Assembly (NCBI GenBank): GCA_023374045.1
Contig: CM041778.1
Span: 364,720,831 to 364,784,830 of the forward strand
Source: Limonium bicolor
Taxonomy: Eukaryota; Streptophyta; Magnoliopsida; Caryophyllales; Plumbaginaceae
Length of the DNA stretch: 64,000 bases
Direction of reading: 5' to 3'
Below are positions 35,001-46,347 of this stretch, in pieces. The notes under the pieces are model-generated. The model was not told where the DNA came from. It made no database searches and worked only from the letters and a program-made list of their open reading frames with translations. Both the position numbers and the translations under genes were made by a program. Within the stretch, counting starts at the first letter, position 1; every line of letters begins with the position of its first letter.

Positions 35001-38000
35001 TACAATGTAACATATACTTTATATTATATCATTTTAACCTTATATTAATATGACCTATGGTTATATTTTATCAAAATTCCGAGCAGCCCCTAGGGCTATT
35101 ATTATTTATTTTCCAGCACATTATAACTTCTTATATTTACATTCTCACCACATATTTCATAGTATGTTACATATATCATATGTTATAACATTTAAATCTT
35201 ATAATAAGATATAACCTATGGCTTTTTTTATTTTTATTTTTTATTACCGAACAGACCTTAGGTCTGTTTGGTTTTTTTTTTTCAGCTCCCATATTTTCTA
35301 TATTTACATTTTTACCACAAATATTACATCATGTCTCATATAGCTTATATTATATCATACTAATACTCATAATTTGTATAACCTATAGTTAAGGCTTATA
35401 AAATTACAAACAGACCCTATGGGCTGTTTTAATTCATTTCTCACCCCCCTTACGTTCTTACATTTACGGTTTCGGCCCAGCTTTTATAATATATACTTTT
35501 AGTGTTATAAAACTATATATTATACACATTTCTTAATATAACCTTTTATATAATTCTAAAAATTACCAAACTTTACACAAATGTTATAAAGTGTTATATT
35601 TACTGTTTTAACACACAACTTTCGGTAATTTGCACTTGCACCCCTATAGTTTTATAAATTTGCTATTTAACTTATGACTTTAATATAAAGTCACAATTTA
35701 ATTACTTATGTAATTAATTTTGGTCAAGCCACCTAGTATGGTCAAAGTTGACCCAAAAGCTGCCAGTTTGACCATAGTTTTATTAAATTACAGTTTTGAC
35801 CCCAACTTTCTAAAAATTACATTTTGACCCTAAATTTTATAAAACTTTATAAAATTCATTTTAATAGCTTTTAAATTCTGGTTTTCGGCTATAACCAATA
35901 TTTAGCCTCTAAATTTTATTTTAATTACAAACTAGCCCCAAGTTGTTTTCGGTAATTATTTAATTAATTCTAAACTTAGTTTAAACTTAATAAAACATAA
36001 AATCAAATGGCCTAAAATACATGGCCTTATTACGAACCTTAACATATAATATAAATTACATATAAATGTCATAAAAGTCATAATTAACTCACGGCTGGGT
36101 ATATATTTGTAACAATATTTTATAAATTGAGTTTCATCTAACACTATTCACTAAATTTGTAACAATATAAATGACATTATATGTCACATAAACCTTAGGT
36201 TAACTTACTATAAATGTTATACAACATTATAATGCATAGTTAAGTCATATTATACCTCATAAATTCTTGGCTTATATTATATTGTAATATAATGACATAA
36301 AAACCTTATAATATGTAAGTATAGTATACTTACTTGATTTAGAAGCAAATCAATCAGCCACACACCCTCCAAAGCTCACGGCTAACATATATACATATGT
36401 TTAAGTTAGTTTTTATTACATTAAACTCACATCCAATCTTAATTAGTATATAATTAATTAGCTTACTTGCTAGATTTATACTTGGATTTGTTCTCCACAT
36501 TTGTGCAGAATTTTCCAAAGCTTCCAACAGCTTGCGCCACCATTTTATGCAAGGAAATAACCTTGTATTAGCCTTGTAACATTAATGACTAATTAAGCCA
36601 TAATATAAGCTTATAAATGTCATGATTTTACCTTGGTTATAGTAGGCTTAGATGGGGTTGTTCACGCCTGAAATTTGAAGCATAATAAGGTGTTAAAACA
36701 CCATTCCAAGCAACACTTTCAAACCGGTAATACAAGAGGATGAGGTGTTAGTATTTTACCTTAAATGAATGACTTTAATGGAGTTTTTAGTATCAAAAGA
36801 AGCAGCACCACATGGGGTGACATATCCATTGAATATTACGTAAAGAAAGAAGAGAATGAGCTGGAGAAGTCAATGAGGGAAATCGGAAATCAAGGGAAGA
36901 AAGGATAGCATGATTCATGCATGATTTTACCATAAAACTTAGTTGAGATCTTCCCTTCTTCTTCTTTGGTTTCAGCCGGTAATTACCCCTTTGTTTAGCA
37001 GCCAACACTCACTAAATGGATGGGTGGAAGTGCTTCAAGATTAATTCAAAAGAAAGAGGAGAAGGAGATGAAGAATTTAAGCTAATATATGACATGGATG
37101 GTTACCTTAGTCAAATTGTGTTTTTCCTTGTTCTTGGCTGGTTGAATACATTCAAAGAGGAGAAAGGGAGGGTTTGAAGGTGTAGAATACGGCTGGAAGA
37201 AGCAAGTGGGGAAGAGAAGTTGAATTTGTCTTTTAAAGGTATTAATGACATAATTTAGTGAATAATGTTAGATGATTCATACTAGATATTTTGGTGGGTT
37301 TCTTCTGATAAAGGAAGGGTCCTAAGGCTGTCGTAAAGAGCTTCCAAGGTGGAAGGGATGAACTTGATTAAATTAAGTCATAAAGTGGTATTAAACTTAC
37401 TTTATAAAATTGTTATATGTGAGTCATGCCCAAGTACTTTAAGGCCGGATAATGGGAAAGGAGGGGCTCTTAATCAGGCGACAATTAATAGCCAAGGTCA
37501 AAGAGTAAGTGTTTACCATGCATTATATTAAGTAATTAAGTGTTATTTTGGGTACTATTCACAAACCAATGCACATATTTTTGATTTTTTTGAAAAACTT
37601 TGAATTAGACATTCTAATGTGGTATATTATGTCACATTAGTATATTTAAGGGTAATCAAGGCCCTGAAGTCCATCGGAAGTCCATTTGGAAGACAATTTC
37701 TTTAAAATGTGCTTTAAGGAGTTTTAGTGCACATTTTGTGTTAAAGCTTGTTTTTGAGCTTGATTTTCTTTTTTAGTTGATTTATTACATCCATTACATG
37801 ATTACAAAGTTTAGAAATCCAATTTGGACTCTAATGGAGGTCACAAGACCTTTAAGGCTTCTTAGAGCACATTTTTGCCCTCGGTGACCATTAAGCATGT
37901 TAATGCTTGTTCTTTATGTTGGAGTGTTGTCCAATAATTTTATTATGTTAATTTATGAGTTAATATGCTTAGGGATTAATTTTGGATCCTAAGGAATTCA

Positions 38001-38151
38001 TTTGGGCATATATTTGCCCTAAATGGTCAAAGGGTGCAATATTTGCTTTATGTTGACCATTGTTGTTTTTAAATTGGTTTTAAGGCATGTTTAGGCCTTA
38101 ATTTAATTGATTAGATGTTTAATCAATGTTTAATTAGTTAGGGGTACTTCA

Positions 38152-38156
38152 TTCAG
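38152..38156. repeat. Target-site duplication of LTR D, right copy (TTCAG)
   Basis: Directly follows GGGGTACTTCA. Pairs with 18076-18080. Confidence 0.85.
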
Positions 38157-38611
38157 TGCATCCAACTGTAAGCGCTTCTTTGTCTGGACATGGGCGGGGT
38201 AGTACTTGGCTCGTAGCAACGTCGTATACTGCCCCCAGCCGAAGTCGAGGTTGGCCACATGCTCGGCCCTTACTAACTTTCACCAATCGCTTGCCGCCCC
38301 TTTAGGTAGAAAGTGGCAAGTCGCACCTTGGTTCCAGCAGGAACGTCAAGGGTCTCGAAGGCGGTCTCCAGCTTGGAGATGTACGCCTCAAGCTTAGCGG
38401 GGTCAGTCTCCCCTTTGAATGACGAGGGTCGAAGATCAGAAAGGTTCTTCACCCAGTTTGGCTCCCGGGGCTGTGGGGGTGGTGGCGGTGCGCCAGGCTG
38501 ATAGCCCATGTGCCCTAGAGCGGTAGCAACGATCTCAGCTATCATCTGCCCACCCGGTATTTCAGTGGTCTCTTCTCCTCGACCACGGCCTCGGCCTCTC
38601 CTTCCTGACAT
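38157..38611 (-). pseudogene. E gag, first fragment (Ty3/gypsy capsid)
   Basis: Minus strand, start ATG at 38611 (MSGRRGRGRGRGEE). An Arg/Gly-rich N-terminus is followed by a Pro-rich stretch (GAPPPPPQPREPNW) and the gag domain: LSDLRPSSFKGETDPAKLEA, KLETAFETLDVPAGTKVRLA and FYLKGRQAIGES. After that the frame meets TAG TAA, but homology continues in another frame (FGWGQYTTLLRAKYYPAHVQ). The codon path then crosses solo LTR D to 18080. Gag forms the virus-like particle. The longer upstream ATG at 38632 is less likely because MSGRRG is the usual kind of start. Broken by frameshift and by insertion. Confidence 0.85.
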
Positions 38612-38831
38612 CTGAACAAGAACAATGCACATTAGGCATGAGATTACAAAGGTCTCGGTTTACGAGTTTATAATGTCCGTGGACGGTAAAGACGATCCAC
38701 ATTTATTAGTGGTCATCTGACTCTTCTCACGCTAACATCTCACACCCTTAACCCATATCTCATTTCTGAACTCATAGCTTGACTCGGTATTTACCTAAGT
38801 TCGGTATTTCTTGTATTCAGAGCATAACTAC

Positions 38832-38843
38832 GCTCTGATACCA
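38832..38843 (-). other. Primer-binding site (initiator Met-tRNA), element E
   Basis: Minus-strand TGGTATCAGAGC beside the LTR edge at 38849. It runs into an inverted copy (CAGAGCGTAG...TATGCTCTG, about 38818-38838). Confidence 0.88.
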
Positions 38844-39239
38844 CTTTTTATAACACCCCAGCTCATTCCAACGTGGTTATCGCAAAAACTTACTAATATA
38901 TATACCAATATCGCAGCGGAATTAAACTACAACACCTAGAACCTTGCTACGGTATGAACAATCCAGAATATACCGAACTTAAATATTTACAAGCTTAACC
39001 AAAATATCAAACTAGTATCAAGTATCTCAAGTCTAACACAGTTTTCTAAACAATGAAACTATCAACTAACGGGTGTACATGCACAACCCGTCGACAAAAG
39101 GTAAAGCCCATCCTAAGTCTACCCACTCCTACTCTAGAGGTGGGTCTTCTGTGGGCGTTTACCTGTAAAATAAACATGGATACCCCGAGGGGCTCAACAC
39201 CTTCGCTGGTACGATTAACTTATAGCCCCCACGCTAAAG

Positions 39240-39244
39240 GGGCT
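39240..39244. repeat. Target-site duplication of element A, left copy (GGGCT)
   Basis: GGGCT precedes TGATAAGTGG. The same five bases follow the right LTR at 50860-50864. LTR G shows the related empty site (AACGTGGCTACACACG). Confidence 0.92.
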
Positions 39245-40606
39245 TGATAAGTGGTGAAATAGTGCTCTCTCAAGGTCTTTATTCACCGTCATTTTATTTG
39301 GCGCATGACTTATTTCACAACTTTATGGAGTATGTTTGTGTTTATTAGTGATCTTATACCTTTGGCATATTCAAAAAGGTAAATACTCATTTGAGTACAT
39401 TTTGAGAGCTTAATCTGAGAATGCATCAATGTTCGAGCACCTCGGGAAGGATGCCAAGCCAACAGGAAACATCGGGAGAATTCCGGCACAGAAGAAGGAC
39501 ATTCTGGGGCCGACCGACCTTGGGACCGACCTTGCCAAGGTCCGTCCGACTCTGCCCAGACCGTCCCAAACACAATGGAATCGACCAACCTTGCAACCGG
39601 ACTTGCAAGGTCGGCCGAGCTTTAAAACCTGTCACGTGCTTCCATCTAAGAGAGTCCGACCGACCTTGGGACCGACCTTGCAAGGTCGGTCGGAGGAATT
39701 TTTGCCCAAATTTCTGTTAAAAGACTACATTTTGGGGCTTCCTTCCCCATTATCCAACACACACGACTTCAACCTAAAACAGACGAGAGAGAGGCGAAAA
39801 TAGAGGAGAAAAGAAGAGAAGAAAGGAGGAAGAAGAAAGTGAAGATTTCTACCTCCATTGAAGCTTGGAAGCTCCTCTAATGGCTAATTCTCCCTTCTCT
39901 TTGCTCTTTCCTTTAGCTATGGCTGAGTAGTTCCATTTGTATCCTAGGATGAGGGTTTGAACCCATTTTGATCATTGAATGCTAGAAACCTAACTCATTT
40001 GTTACTCTCGTTTTATTCCCTTCAATATCAATTAATGCACTAAATTGATCTCTTATTGCATTTATGGTGGTTTCATTCAATATTTGAGCTTGAGTTTGGA
40101 ACTAGACCAAGAAGGTAGTAAACCCTAACTTTTGCTTTCTTGATTTTGGAAGTGAATGCTTGGGCTATTGATTAAGAGTGTTTGCTTAATGCTATTTGAT
40201 GACTTGAACCTCCTTTAATTAAGGGGTTTGATTATTTAGGTAAGAATTGGATTTCCCATGATTTGGGGATTCTTGAGCTAAACTCTAATAGGCACTGAGA
40301 TGATGAGTTATGGTTTTGAAGTTCTTTGAGTGAATTAGGTGATTCCCACTATCCTAGGGTACTCTCCCCATCCATTCCATACACAAACATTTTACTGTTT
40401 TTATTGCATTTCAATTAACAAACAACCAAGCTTGCCTCTGGCTAAACCCCCATTTTTACTGTTTATTCGCACTTAACTATTATACCGAAGCTTGGGATTT
40501 AGAAACCAATTTCCTTGTGGATACGACACTTGTTTTATTGCAACGAATTGGGTGCACTTGCCCATTTTAGCTAGGTTTAATTACTATGTTTGTAATTTTC
40601 CCAACA
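39245..40606 (+). repeat. 5' LTR of element A
   Basis: TGATAAGTGG...TTTTCCCAACA, 1362 bp, nearly identical to 49481-50859. Holds the GACCGACCTTG inverted-word array (39510-39693) followed by TTAAAAG (about 39717), a weak TATA-like box, and a leader-like ACTCATTTGTTACTC region. No gene. Confidence 0.93.
39510..39693. repeat. Inverted-word array in LTR A (GACCGACCTTG type), 5' copy
   Basis: GACCGACCTTG and CAAGGTCGGTC alternate in pairs, separated by about 60 bp that includes GAGCTTTAAAACCTGTCACG. The same array lies in the 3' LTR (49746-49931) and, as three more units, in the interior at 46517-46697. Confidence 0.9.
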
Positions 40607-40612
40607 AGTTTA

Positions 40613-40629
40613 TGGCGCGTTGCCGGGGA
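40613..40629 (+). other. Primer-binding site (Asp-tRNA), element A, one base short
   Basis: TGGCGCGTTGCCGGGGA, 6 nt after the LTR. Element H has TGGCGCCGTTGCCGGGGA, the full complement of the tRNA-Asp 3' end. A has lost one C, which would weaken priming. Confidence 0.85.
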
Positions 40630-40802
40630 AATTGATTATTCAATTTCCCTTGGTTCGGTACTTTAGTTTTTGTGCATTTAGTACTTTTATCTATTTTATT
40701 TGTGGTATTTGTGTTTTAGTTGTTGTCTATATTTTTACATTTCCTTCTACTTAAGAGCATTTGGTGTTGGTGCGGTTTAGGTACCTTCTGTTTTCTCGGT
40801 GT

Positions 40803-42540
40803 ATGCCAAACACTCGAGCCAAAGGATCTCCACTTGTTAGTGAGACCCGAGCTCGAGCGTTCATTGTTGAGAGCCATCCGAACTGTGAAAAATTCAATCA
40901 TGGCAGATCTAGACCAACACGGGGGTTTAGAAGATAACGGAAACCAACAAAAAATGGCTCTCAAAGACTACAACCAGCCGGACACCGAAGGAAGACCTTC
41001 GGCCATAGTCCTACCGGAGTTGACGCCTCAAGAGGCCGGACAATGGGTATTCAAGACCCACTACATCACTGCTGTCGGGACTTAGGAAAATTCAGTGGAG
41101 CAATCCCGATGAAGCTCCCAACCACCTAAGTCAATTCCTCGACTTTTGCAACTCATTTGGTAGAACTGGAAAGTTGGTGAGGATACGCCTGCAGCTCTTC
41201 CCTCACTCACTGTCCAACGCTGCATCAAGATGGTATAGGAGCTTACCGTCAAAATCAATCCATACTTGGGCACAAATGGCTCAAAAATTTCTTGCAAAGT
41301 ATTACCCCACTAGTAGAACGAGGCAATTAATTGGAGAGATAATACCTTTTGCCAAGAGCCGGGAGAGACGTTATACGATGCATGGGATAGATTCAAGGAC
41401 ATGTTGATGAATTGTTCCCACCACGGTTTGGACGACCAATCACTATGTCTATCATTTTTCAACGGTCTCGACGACTTGAATAGACTACTTGTGAACTCCT
41501 CAGCTGGAGGAAGCTTTATGACTAAGTCACCTCAAGAGGGGATGGAACTCCTAGAGGTGATGACTAGTAACACAAGGCAATGGTCTAGCCAAAGGGGAGA
41601 GCACCAAGAGCAGCTGGTCTCTTACATGTTGAGCCCACCGACCACCTTTCCGCTCAACTATCTTCACTCACCAAGATGGTGGAGAAGCTAGCTATAGCTC
41701 AAAAAGAAACAACAAAGTCTATAGCTTCTTCATCATCCCTCTCCATCTACTTCTACTTCAATCCAAGAGGGGTGTGCAATTTGCGCGGGTCCTCACGAGA
41801 CCCACTTTTGCGAAGGCAAGTTTATGCCGATCCACATGAGGATGTAAACTTTGTAGGCAACCGCCCCGGATACAACTACAACCAACAAAACGCCCCATGG
41901 AGGAACCATCCAAACTTCTCATGGAGAAATAATGACCAAACCCAAGGGGGAGCTAGCAATGCTTCCAACAATCCCACGGGCTACCGGTCACAAGGGTCGT
42001 CTCAAATGTCCAACCCACAAATGGGTTACCGACCACAAGGAGCACCTCCGGGCTTTCAACAACAACAACAACAACCACATCAACAACCTCCTCCTCCTCC
42101 GTCCACGGATGCCAATGCCGAGCTAAGAGACATGATGAAAAATCTTGTCTCGGTGTACACACTAAAGCGGCTGATTTGGATGCTTTTAAAGCAAGCCAAG
42201 AAGCCACCAACAAAAGGGTTGAAGCCAACTTGAAAGCATCTCTCAACAACTTGCTCAAAGACAACCGGGTGTTCTTCCAAGTCAAGTGAAGCCCAATCCA
42301 AGAGAGCAAGCAAAAGCGGTAACACTAAGGAGTGGGAGACTCCTTGATCCGTCATGCTCACATGAGGACATGGAGTCCCAAGAAGATGAAGCTCAAGAAG
42401 AAAGGCAAGAGATTGTTGAGGAACCACCACCTCCACCTAAGGAAGTTTCCAAGGAGAAGGGGTCTCCTGAACCTTCTACTTCTACTACTCTTGCAAAACA
42501 TCTTCCCCCTCTTCCTTTTCCCAATAGACTCAAAAAGAAA
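40803..42540 (+). pseudogene. Athila gag remnant, element A
   Basis: Probable start at 40803 (MPNTRAKGSPLVSETRARAF). The coding trail then passes through all three frames. The capsid domain is at about 41130-41400 (RIRLQLFPHSLSNAASRWY, SLPSKSIHTWAQMAQKFLA), continuing near 41401 (DMLMNCSHHGLDDQSLCLSF). A zinc knuckle lies near 41772-41815 in yet another frame (CAICAGPHETHFC, spacing CX2CX3HX4C). A Gln/Pro-rich linker follows (42050-42110), then NPREQAKAVTLRSG near 42300. At least four frame changes. Gag would assemble particles and bind RNA; this copy cannot make it. Confidence 0.85.
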
Positions 42541-42542
42541 AT

Positions 42543-43400
42543 TTGGATGAACAATTTGGGAAGTTTCTAAGCATTTTCAAGAAATTAACAATTAACATTC
42601 CTTTTTCTGATGCTTTGAAACAGATGCCGATTTATGCTAAGTTCATGAAGGACATCATAGCAAACAAGAGATCGCTGGAGGAAGCGGAAACCGTTCACCT
42701 CACCGAAGAAGTTTCAGCGGTTCTACAAAGAAGCCTACCTCCAAAGCTTGGAGATCCCGGTTTACCTATCGTTCCTTGCTTTATTGGTGAAATTGACTGC
42801 GGTAGTGGGTTATGTGATTTAGGTGCTAGTATAAATCTTATGCCTCTCTCAACTTTTAATAAGCTTGGAATTGGTAAATGCACTCCCACTCCCATTCAAT
42901 TGCAACTAGCGGATAGATCTTTGGTTATCCCTAAAGGGAAGGTAGAAGACTTGGTAGTAACTGTTGGTACATCTGTTTTCCCAGCTGATTTCATTGTGAT
43001 AGATATGGAAGAGGACTAGAGAGTGCCACTAATTTTGGGCAGACCTTTCATGAGAACTGCTAGGGCCCTTATAGATGTGGAGAAAGGCAAAATAATTCTG
43101 CGACTTCATGATGAAAAATTAGAATTTGACATGTCTAAAGTAGTAAAGAGACCCTCACAGGCTGCGGCTGTTTTTTCTATAGATGGCATAGATTCAATTG
43201 TGCAGGATCACTCTCTCTCTCTCTTGTTAAATCTGATGCCCTTGAATTAGCTTTGTTTAAGGCTTGTTTTGAACAGGAATTCCACCCAGAAATGATTGAA
43301 ATGGTGGCTGAGTTGAACAGATTTTCTGGTATAGACCACGCTATCCGCCACCCGAACCATTGGAACGAGCTGCTCAGAAGCCGTTGCCCTCGGTTGAAAG
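42543..43400 (+). pseudogene. Aspartic protease region of pol, element A
   Basis: Open from 42543 (DEQFGKFLSIFKKLTINIPF). The active-site motif CDLGAS has its Asp at about residue 92 of this frame. After VIDMEED a single in-frame TAG (43017-43019) interrupts, and the same frame goes on with [20 protein letters not shown] frameshift falls in the CT microsatellite at 43211-43223 and another near 43375, after which the RT frame begins. The protease would cut the Gag-Pol polyprotein. Confidence 0.85.
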
Positions 43401-43404
43401 CCTC

Positions 43405-44222
43405 CCACTGTGGAGATGAAACCTCTACCCTCTCATCTTAAATATGCTTATTTGACTGATCCGTGTGTTCTACCTGTTATTATTTCTTCTTCCTTGACAG
43501 GTGCACAAGAGGAAAGTCTGATGAGGGTGCTTCGAAACCATAAACGGGCTATCGGGTGGACTATAGCCGACATCAAAGGGATCAGCCCTCATTTCTGCAC
43601 CCACCGGATATTCATGGAAGATGACTACAAGCCGTTGGTCCAACCTCAGAGGAGATTAAATCCCAATATGAAGGAGGTTGTCAAGAAGGAAGTTCTTAAA
43701 CTCTTAGATGCGGGGATTATCTATGCCATCTCCGACAGCAAATGGGTAAGCCCCGTGCAAGTGGTCCCAAAGAAAGGAGGCGTTACCGTCGTCCCCAACG
43801 AAAAGGGTGAGCTGGTGTCTCAGAGGACTACCACTGGTTGGAGAGTCTGCATCGACTACCGGAAGCTGAACACCGCCACCAGAAAAGACCACTTCCCTCT
43901 CCCATTCATTGATCAAATGCTCGAGAGGTTGGCGGGGCAAGACTATTACTGCTTTTTGGATGGATATTTGGGGTATCTCCAAATCCCCATAGCTCCTGAG
44001 GACCAGGAGAAGACGACATTTACATGCCCATATGGGACGTTTGCCTACACCCGGATGCCTTTCGTGCTTTGCAACACCCCGGCCACATTTCAGAGATGCA
44101 TGATGGCAATCTTCTCCGACTTCCTAGAAAAAAGCATTGAGGTCTTTATGGACGACTTCTCCGTCTTCGGCACCTCCTTCGACACTTGGGACAACCTCGA
44201 GGCTATCTTGATCCTGGTGTGA
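43405..44222 (+). pseudogene. Reverse transcriptase domain, element A
   Basis: 270 open codons holding almost the whole RT: LNPNMKEVVKKEVLKLLDAG near residue 83, WVSPVQVVPKKGG near 111, WRVCIDYRKLN near 143, FLDGY (first catalytic Asp, residue 184), MPFVLCNTPATFQRCM near 216 and FMDDFSVFG (catalytic Asp pair, 248-249) at 44145-44171. Several conserved positions differ from the usual family pattern (FLDGYLGYLQ and PFVLCNTP rather than S/N and G/A), a sign of decay. A frameshift near 44200 separates it from RNase H. Confidence 0.9.
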
Positions 44223-44960
44223 GGAGACAAATCTTGTGCTCAATTGGGAAAAATGCCATTTTATGGTAAAAGAAGGAATTGTCTTGGGGCACAAGATCTC
44301 TTCAGAAGGTATTGAGGTAGACAAGGCTAAAATTGAAGTAATTGAAAAGCTACCTCCTCCAACATCAGTGAAAGACATTCGAAGCTTCTTGGGTCATGTC
44401 GATTTCTACAGAAGGTTCATAAAAGACTTCTCCAAAATCTCAAAGCCTCTCGTGACCTCTTGGCCAAGGATGTTAAATTTGAATTCACCAAAGAGTGCCT
44501 TAGTGCCTTCAACACTCTCAAACAGTGCCTTATATCTGCGCCTATCGTGGTTTCCCCCGATTGGAGTTTACCGTTTGAGATCATGTGCGACGCCAGCGAC
44601 TATGCGGTGGGGGCGGTCCTTTGTCAGAAGAAGGAAAAGATATTGAGGAGTATCTACTACGCTAGTAGAACTCTCAATGATGCCCAAAAGAATTACGCCA
44701 CCACCGAAAGGAGCTGGCTGTGGTTTTCGCCCTCGACAAATTCCGATCCTACCTCTTGGGCAGCAAGGTTGAGGTGCACACAGACCACTCAGCACTGAAG
44801 TACTTGTTCAACAAAGGTGATGCGAAACCTAGACTTCTCCGATGGATTTTGCTCCTGCAAGAATTTGAGATAGAGATCCGGGATAAACCGGGTGTGAATG
44901 TAGTAGCTGATCATCTATCTCGAATGGAGGTCCCTGATGATGGTGTGCCAATCAATGAAT
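44223..44960 (+). pseudogene. RT connection and RNase H domain, element A
   Basis: Three frames. 44236-44445: LVLNWEKCHFMVKEGIVLGH and FLGHVDFYRRFIKDFSK (RT thumb and connection). 44460-44718: [35 protein letters not shown] (RNase H acidic residues D and E). 44720-44960: [40 protein letters not shown] and VVADHLSRM (third Asp in HTDH). RNase H removes the RNA strand of the hybrid during reverse transcription. Confidence 0.87.
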
Positions 44961-45345
44961 TCTTCCCAGACGAGAGCATCTTCATGATTGCAGAGACCGG
45001 AGACCCTTGGTATGCGGACTTTGCAAATTATTTGGCAAGGGGAGTGGTCCCACCGGAGATGACCTATCACAAAGAAAGAAATTCTCCGACGTCAAGAGGT
45101 ATTTCTGGGAGGACCCTTTTCTTTTCAAAGTTTGTGCTGATGGGGTGATCCGGAGATGTGTGCCCATGAGTGAAGCGCAGGAATTTGATTCACTGTCACT
45201 CGGGTGAAGCCGGAGGACCACGGTCCGGCACGAACAGCAGCCAAGGTTCTTCAAGCCGGGTTTTTCTGGTAAACCCTCATAAGGACTGCACTCGTCGTTG
45301 CTCCTGTGACCATGTCAGAGGCTCGGGAACACCTCACGCAAGCAT
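44961..45345 (+). pseudogene. Integrase zinc-binding region, element A, frameshifted
   Basis: [20 protein letters not shown] (44996-45060), then a [12 protein letters not shown] segment in another frame, then HCHSGEAGG...ARTAAKVLQAGFFW and a Cys-containing tail spread over two frames (about 45180-45345). This is the H2C2 finger that precedes the integrase core in Ty3/gypsy pol. Confidence 0.75.
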
Positions 45346-45348
45346 GAG

Positions 45349-46284
45349 ATGCCGCTCAACATAATGATAGAGGTTGAGCCGTTTGATTTGTGGGGTATCG
45401 ATTTCTTGGGCCCCTTCCCATCTTCTGCTCAACTTGTTTTTCTTGTGGCGGTCGACTATGTGACCAAGTGGGTTGAAGCAATTGCAACCCCGACGAATGA
45501 CACCAAAGTTGTGATCAAGTTTCTGAAGAAAAATATTTTCACCCGGTTCGGGGTACCGAGAGCCATATTGAGTGATGGCGGGTCTCATTTTTGCAACAAA
45601 CAATTTGAAGCGCTGATGAGTAAATATGGAGTGAGACACAAGGTTGCCCTTCCTTACCCTCAATGTAATGGCCAAGCTGAGGTCACCAACAGAGAGCTTA
45701 AATGGATCCTCCAAAAGACAGTCAACTCCTCAAGGAAAGATTGGTCCATGAAGCTCGATGATGCATTGTGGGCATATCGGACCGCCTACAAAACTCCAAT
45801 CGGTATGTCCCCATTCCGGCTCGTCTATGGGAAGGCTTGTCACTTGCCGGTTGAATTAGCGCATAAGTCATATTGGGCGGTGAAGGCCCTCAACTATGAT
45901 CTCAAGAGCGCTGGTGACAAGAGACGGTTCCAATTGACCGAGTTAGTAGAAATTCGGGAGGATGCCTATGAAAATAACCGCATCTACAAAGAAAAGGCCA
46001 AGAAATTGCATGATAAGATGATTATGAAGCGGGAGTTTCACGAAAGTGACCGGGTTCTCCTCTACAACTCAAGGTTGAAGTTATTCCCCGGGAAGTTAAA
46101 GTCTCATTGGGCTGGCCCTTTTACTGTCACAAAGGTCACCCCTTATGGAGCTTATGAGCTAAAGAATGTCAAGGGGGAGACTTTCATGGTCAACGGTTCC
46201 CGACTAAAGCATTATCATGAAGGAGACATTCAAAAGGATGAAGCTCGGGCTCTTTACTTAAGAGACCCTCCAGGTTCCCTCTAA
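45349..46284 (+). CDS. Integrase core and C-terminal region, element A (open fragment)
   Basis: 311 open codons without a stop. The catalytic triad is visible: D18 (WGIDFLGPF), D76 (ILSDGGSHF) and E111 ([10 protein letters not shown]), the last two 35 residues apart. After the core come [20 protein letters not shown], the typical substrate-binding segment, and a C-terminal region with [20 protein letters not shown]. The ATG at 45349 is internal to pol, not a natural start. Integrase joins the DNA copy to the genome. This is the best-preserved pol domain, but it is cut off from the rest by frameshifts, so it is probably not expressed. Confidence 0.88.
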   Translation: MPLNIMIEVEPFDLWGIDFLGPFPSSAQLVFLVAVDYVTKWVEAIATPTNDTKVVIKFLKKNIFTRFGVPRAILSDGGSHFCNKQFEALMSKYGVRHKVALPYPQCNGQAEVTNRELKWILQKTVNSSRKDWSMKLDDALWAYRTAYKTPIGMSPFRLVYGKACHLPVELAHKSYWAVKALNYDLKSAGDKRRFQLTELVEIREDAYENNRIYKEKAKKLHDKMIMKREFHESDRVLLYNSRLKLFPGKLKSHWAGPFTVTKVTPYGAYELKNVKGETFMVNGSRLKHYHEGDIQKDEARALYLRDPPGSL

Positions 46285-46294
46285 CCCTCACTAT

Positions 46295-46347
46295 GGTCTA
46301 GCCAAAGACCTTAAAAAGACGGGCAGCTCTCCGGGAGGCAACCTGGA
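46295..46347 (+). other. Double hairpin downstream of pol stop, element A
   Basis: Hairpin 1 is GGTCT-AGCCAA-AGACC (46295-46310), starting 11 nt after the pol stop. Hairpin 2 is TCCGGG-AGGCAA-CCTGGA (46330-46347), with one G-U pair. Element H has the same two hexaloops at the same distance from its ORF stop with compensatory stem changes. Confidence 0.75.

Larger units (their letters stand above)
18081..38151 (-). mobile_element. Element D: solo LTR, interrupted by element C
   Basis: Plus-strand text starts TGTAACACCCCACTCG (18081) and ends GGGGTACTTCA (38151). TTCAG duplications flank it on both sides and the broken gag of E rejoins across it, so it is a complete insertion. Its own sequence is 18081-19261 plus 33217-38151, about 6.1 kb. 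No primer site or coding region is present, hence a solo LTR left by recombination. It is colinear with LTR B. The right part is very AT-rich (33860-36450). No gene seen. Confidence 0.82.

Noticed and set aside
36793..37008. Minus-strand frame in LTR D
   Set aside because: Short, Lys-rich low complexity, no motif, within a solo LTR.
39429..39803. Open frames of about 90-125 codons with GRPTLQGRS-like protein repeats on both strands of LTR A (also 49546-50042)
   Set aside because: They arise from the GACCGACCTTG inverted words, occur in several frames at once and lie in LTR promoter DNA. No coding motif.
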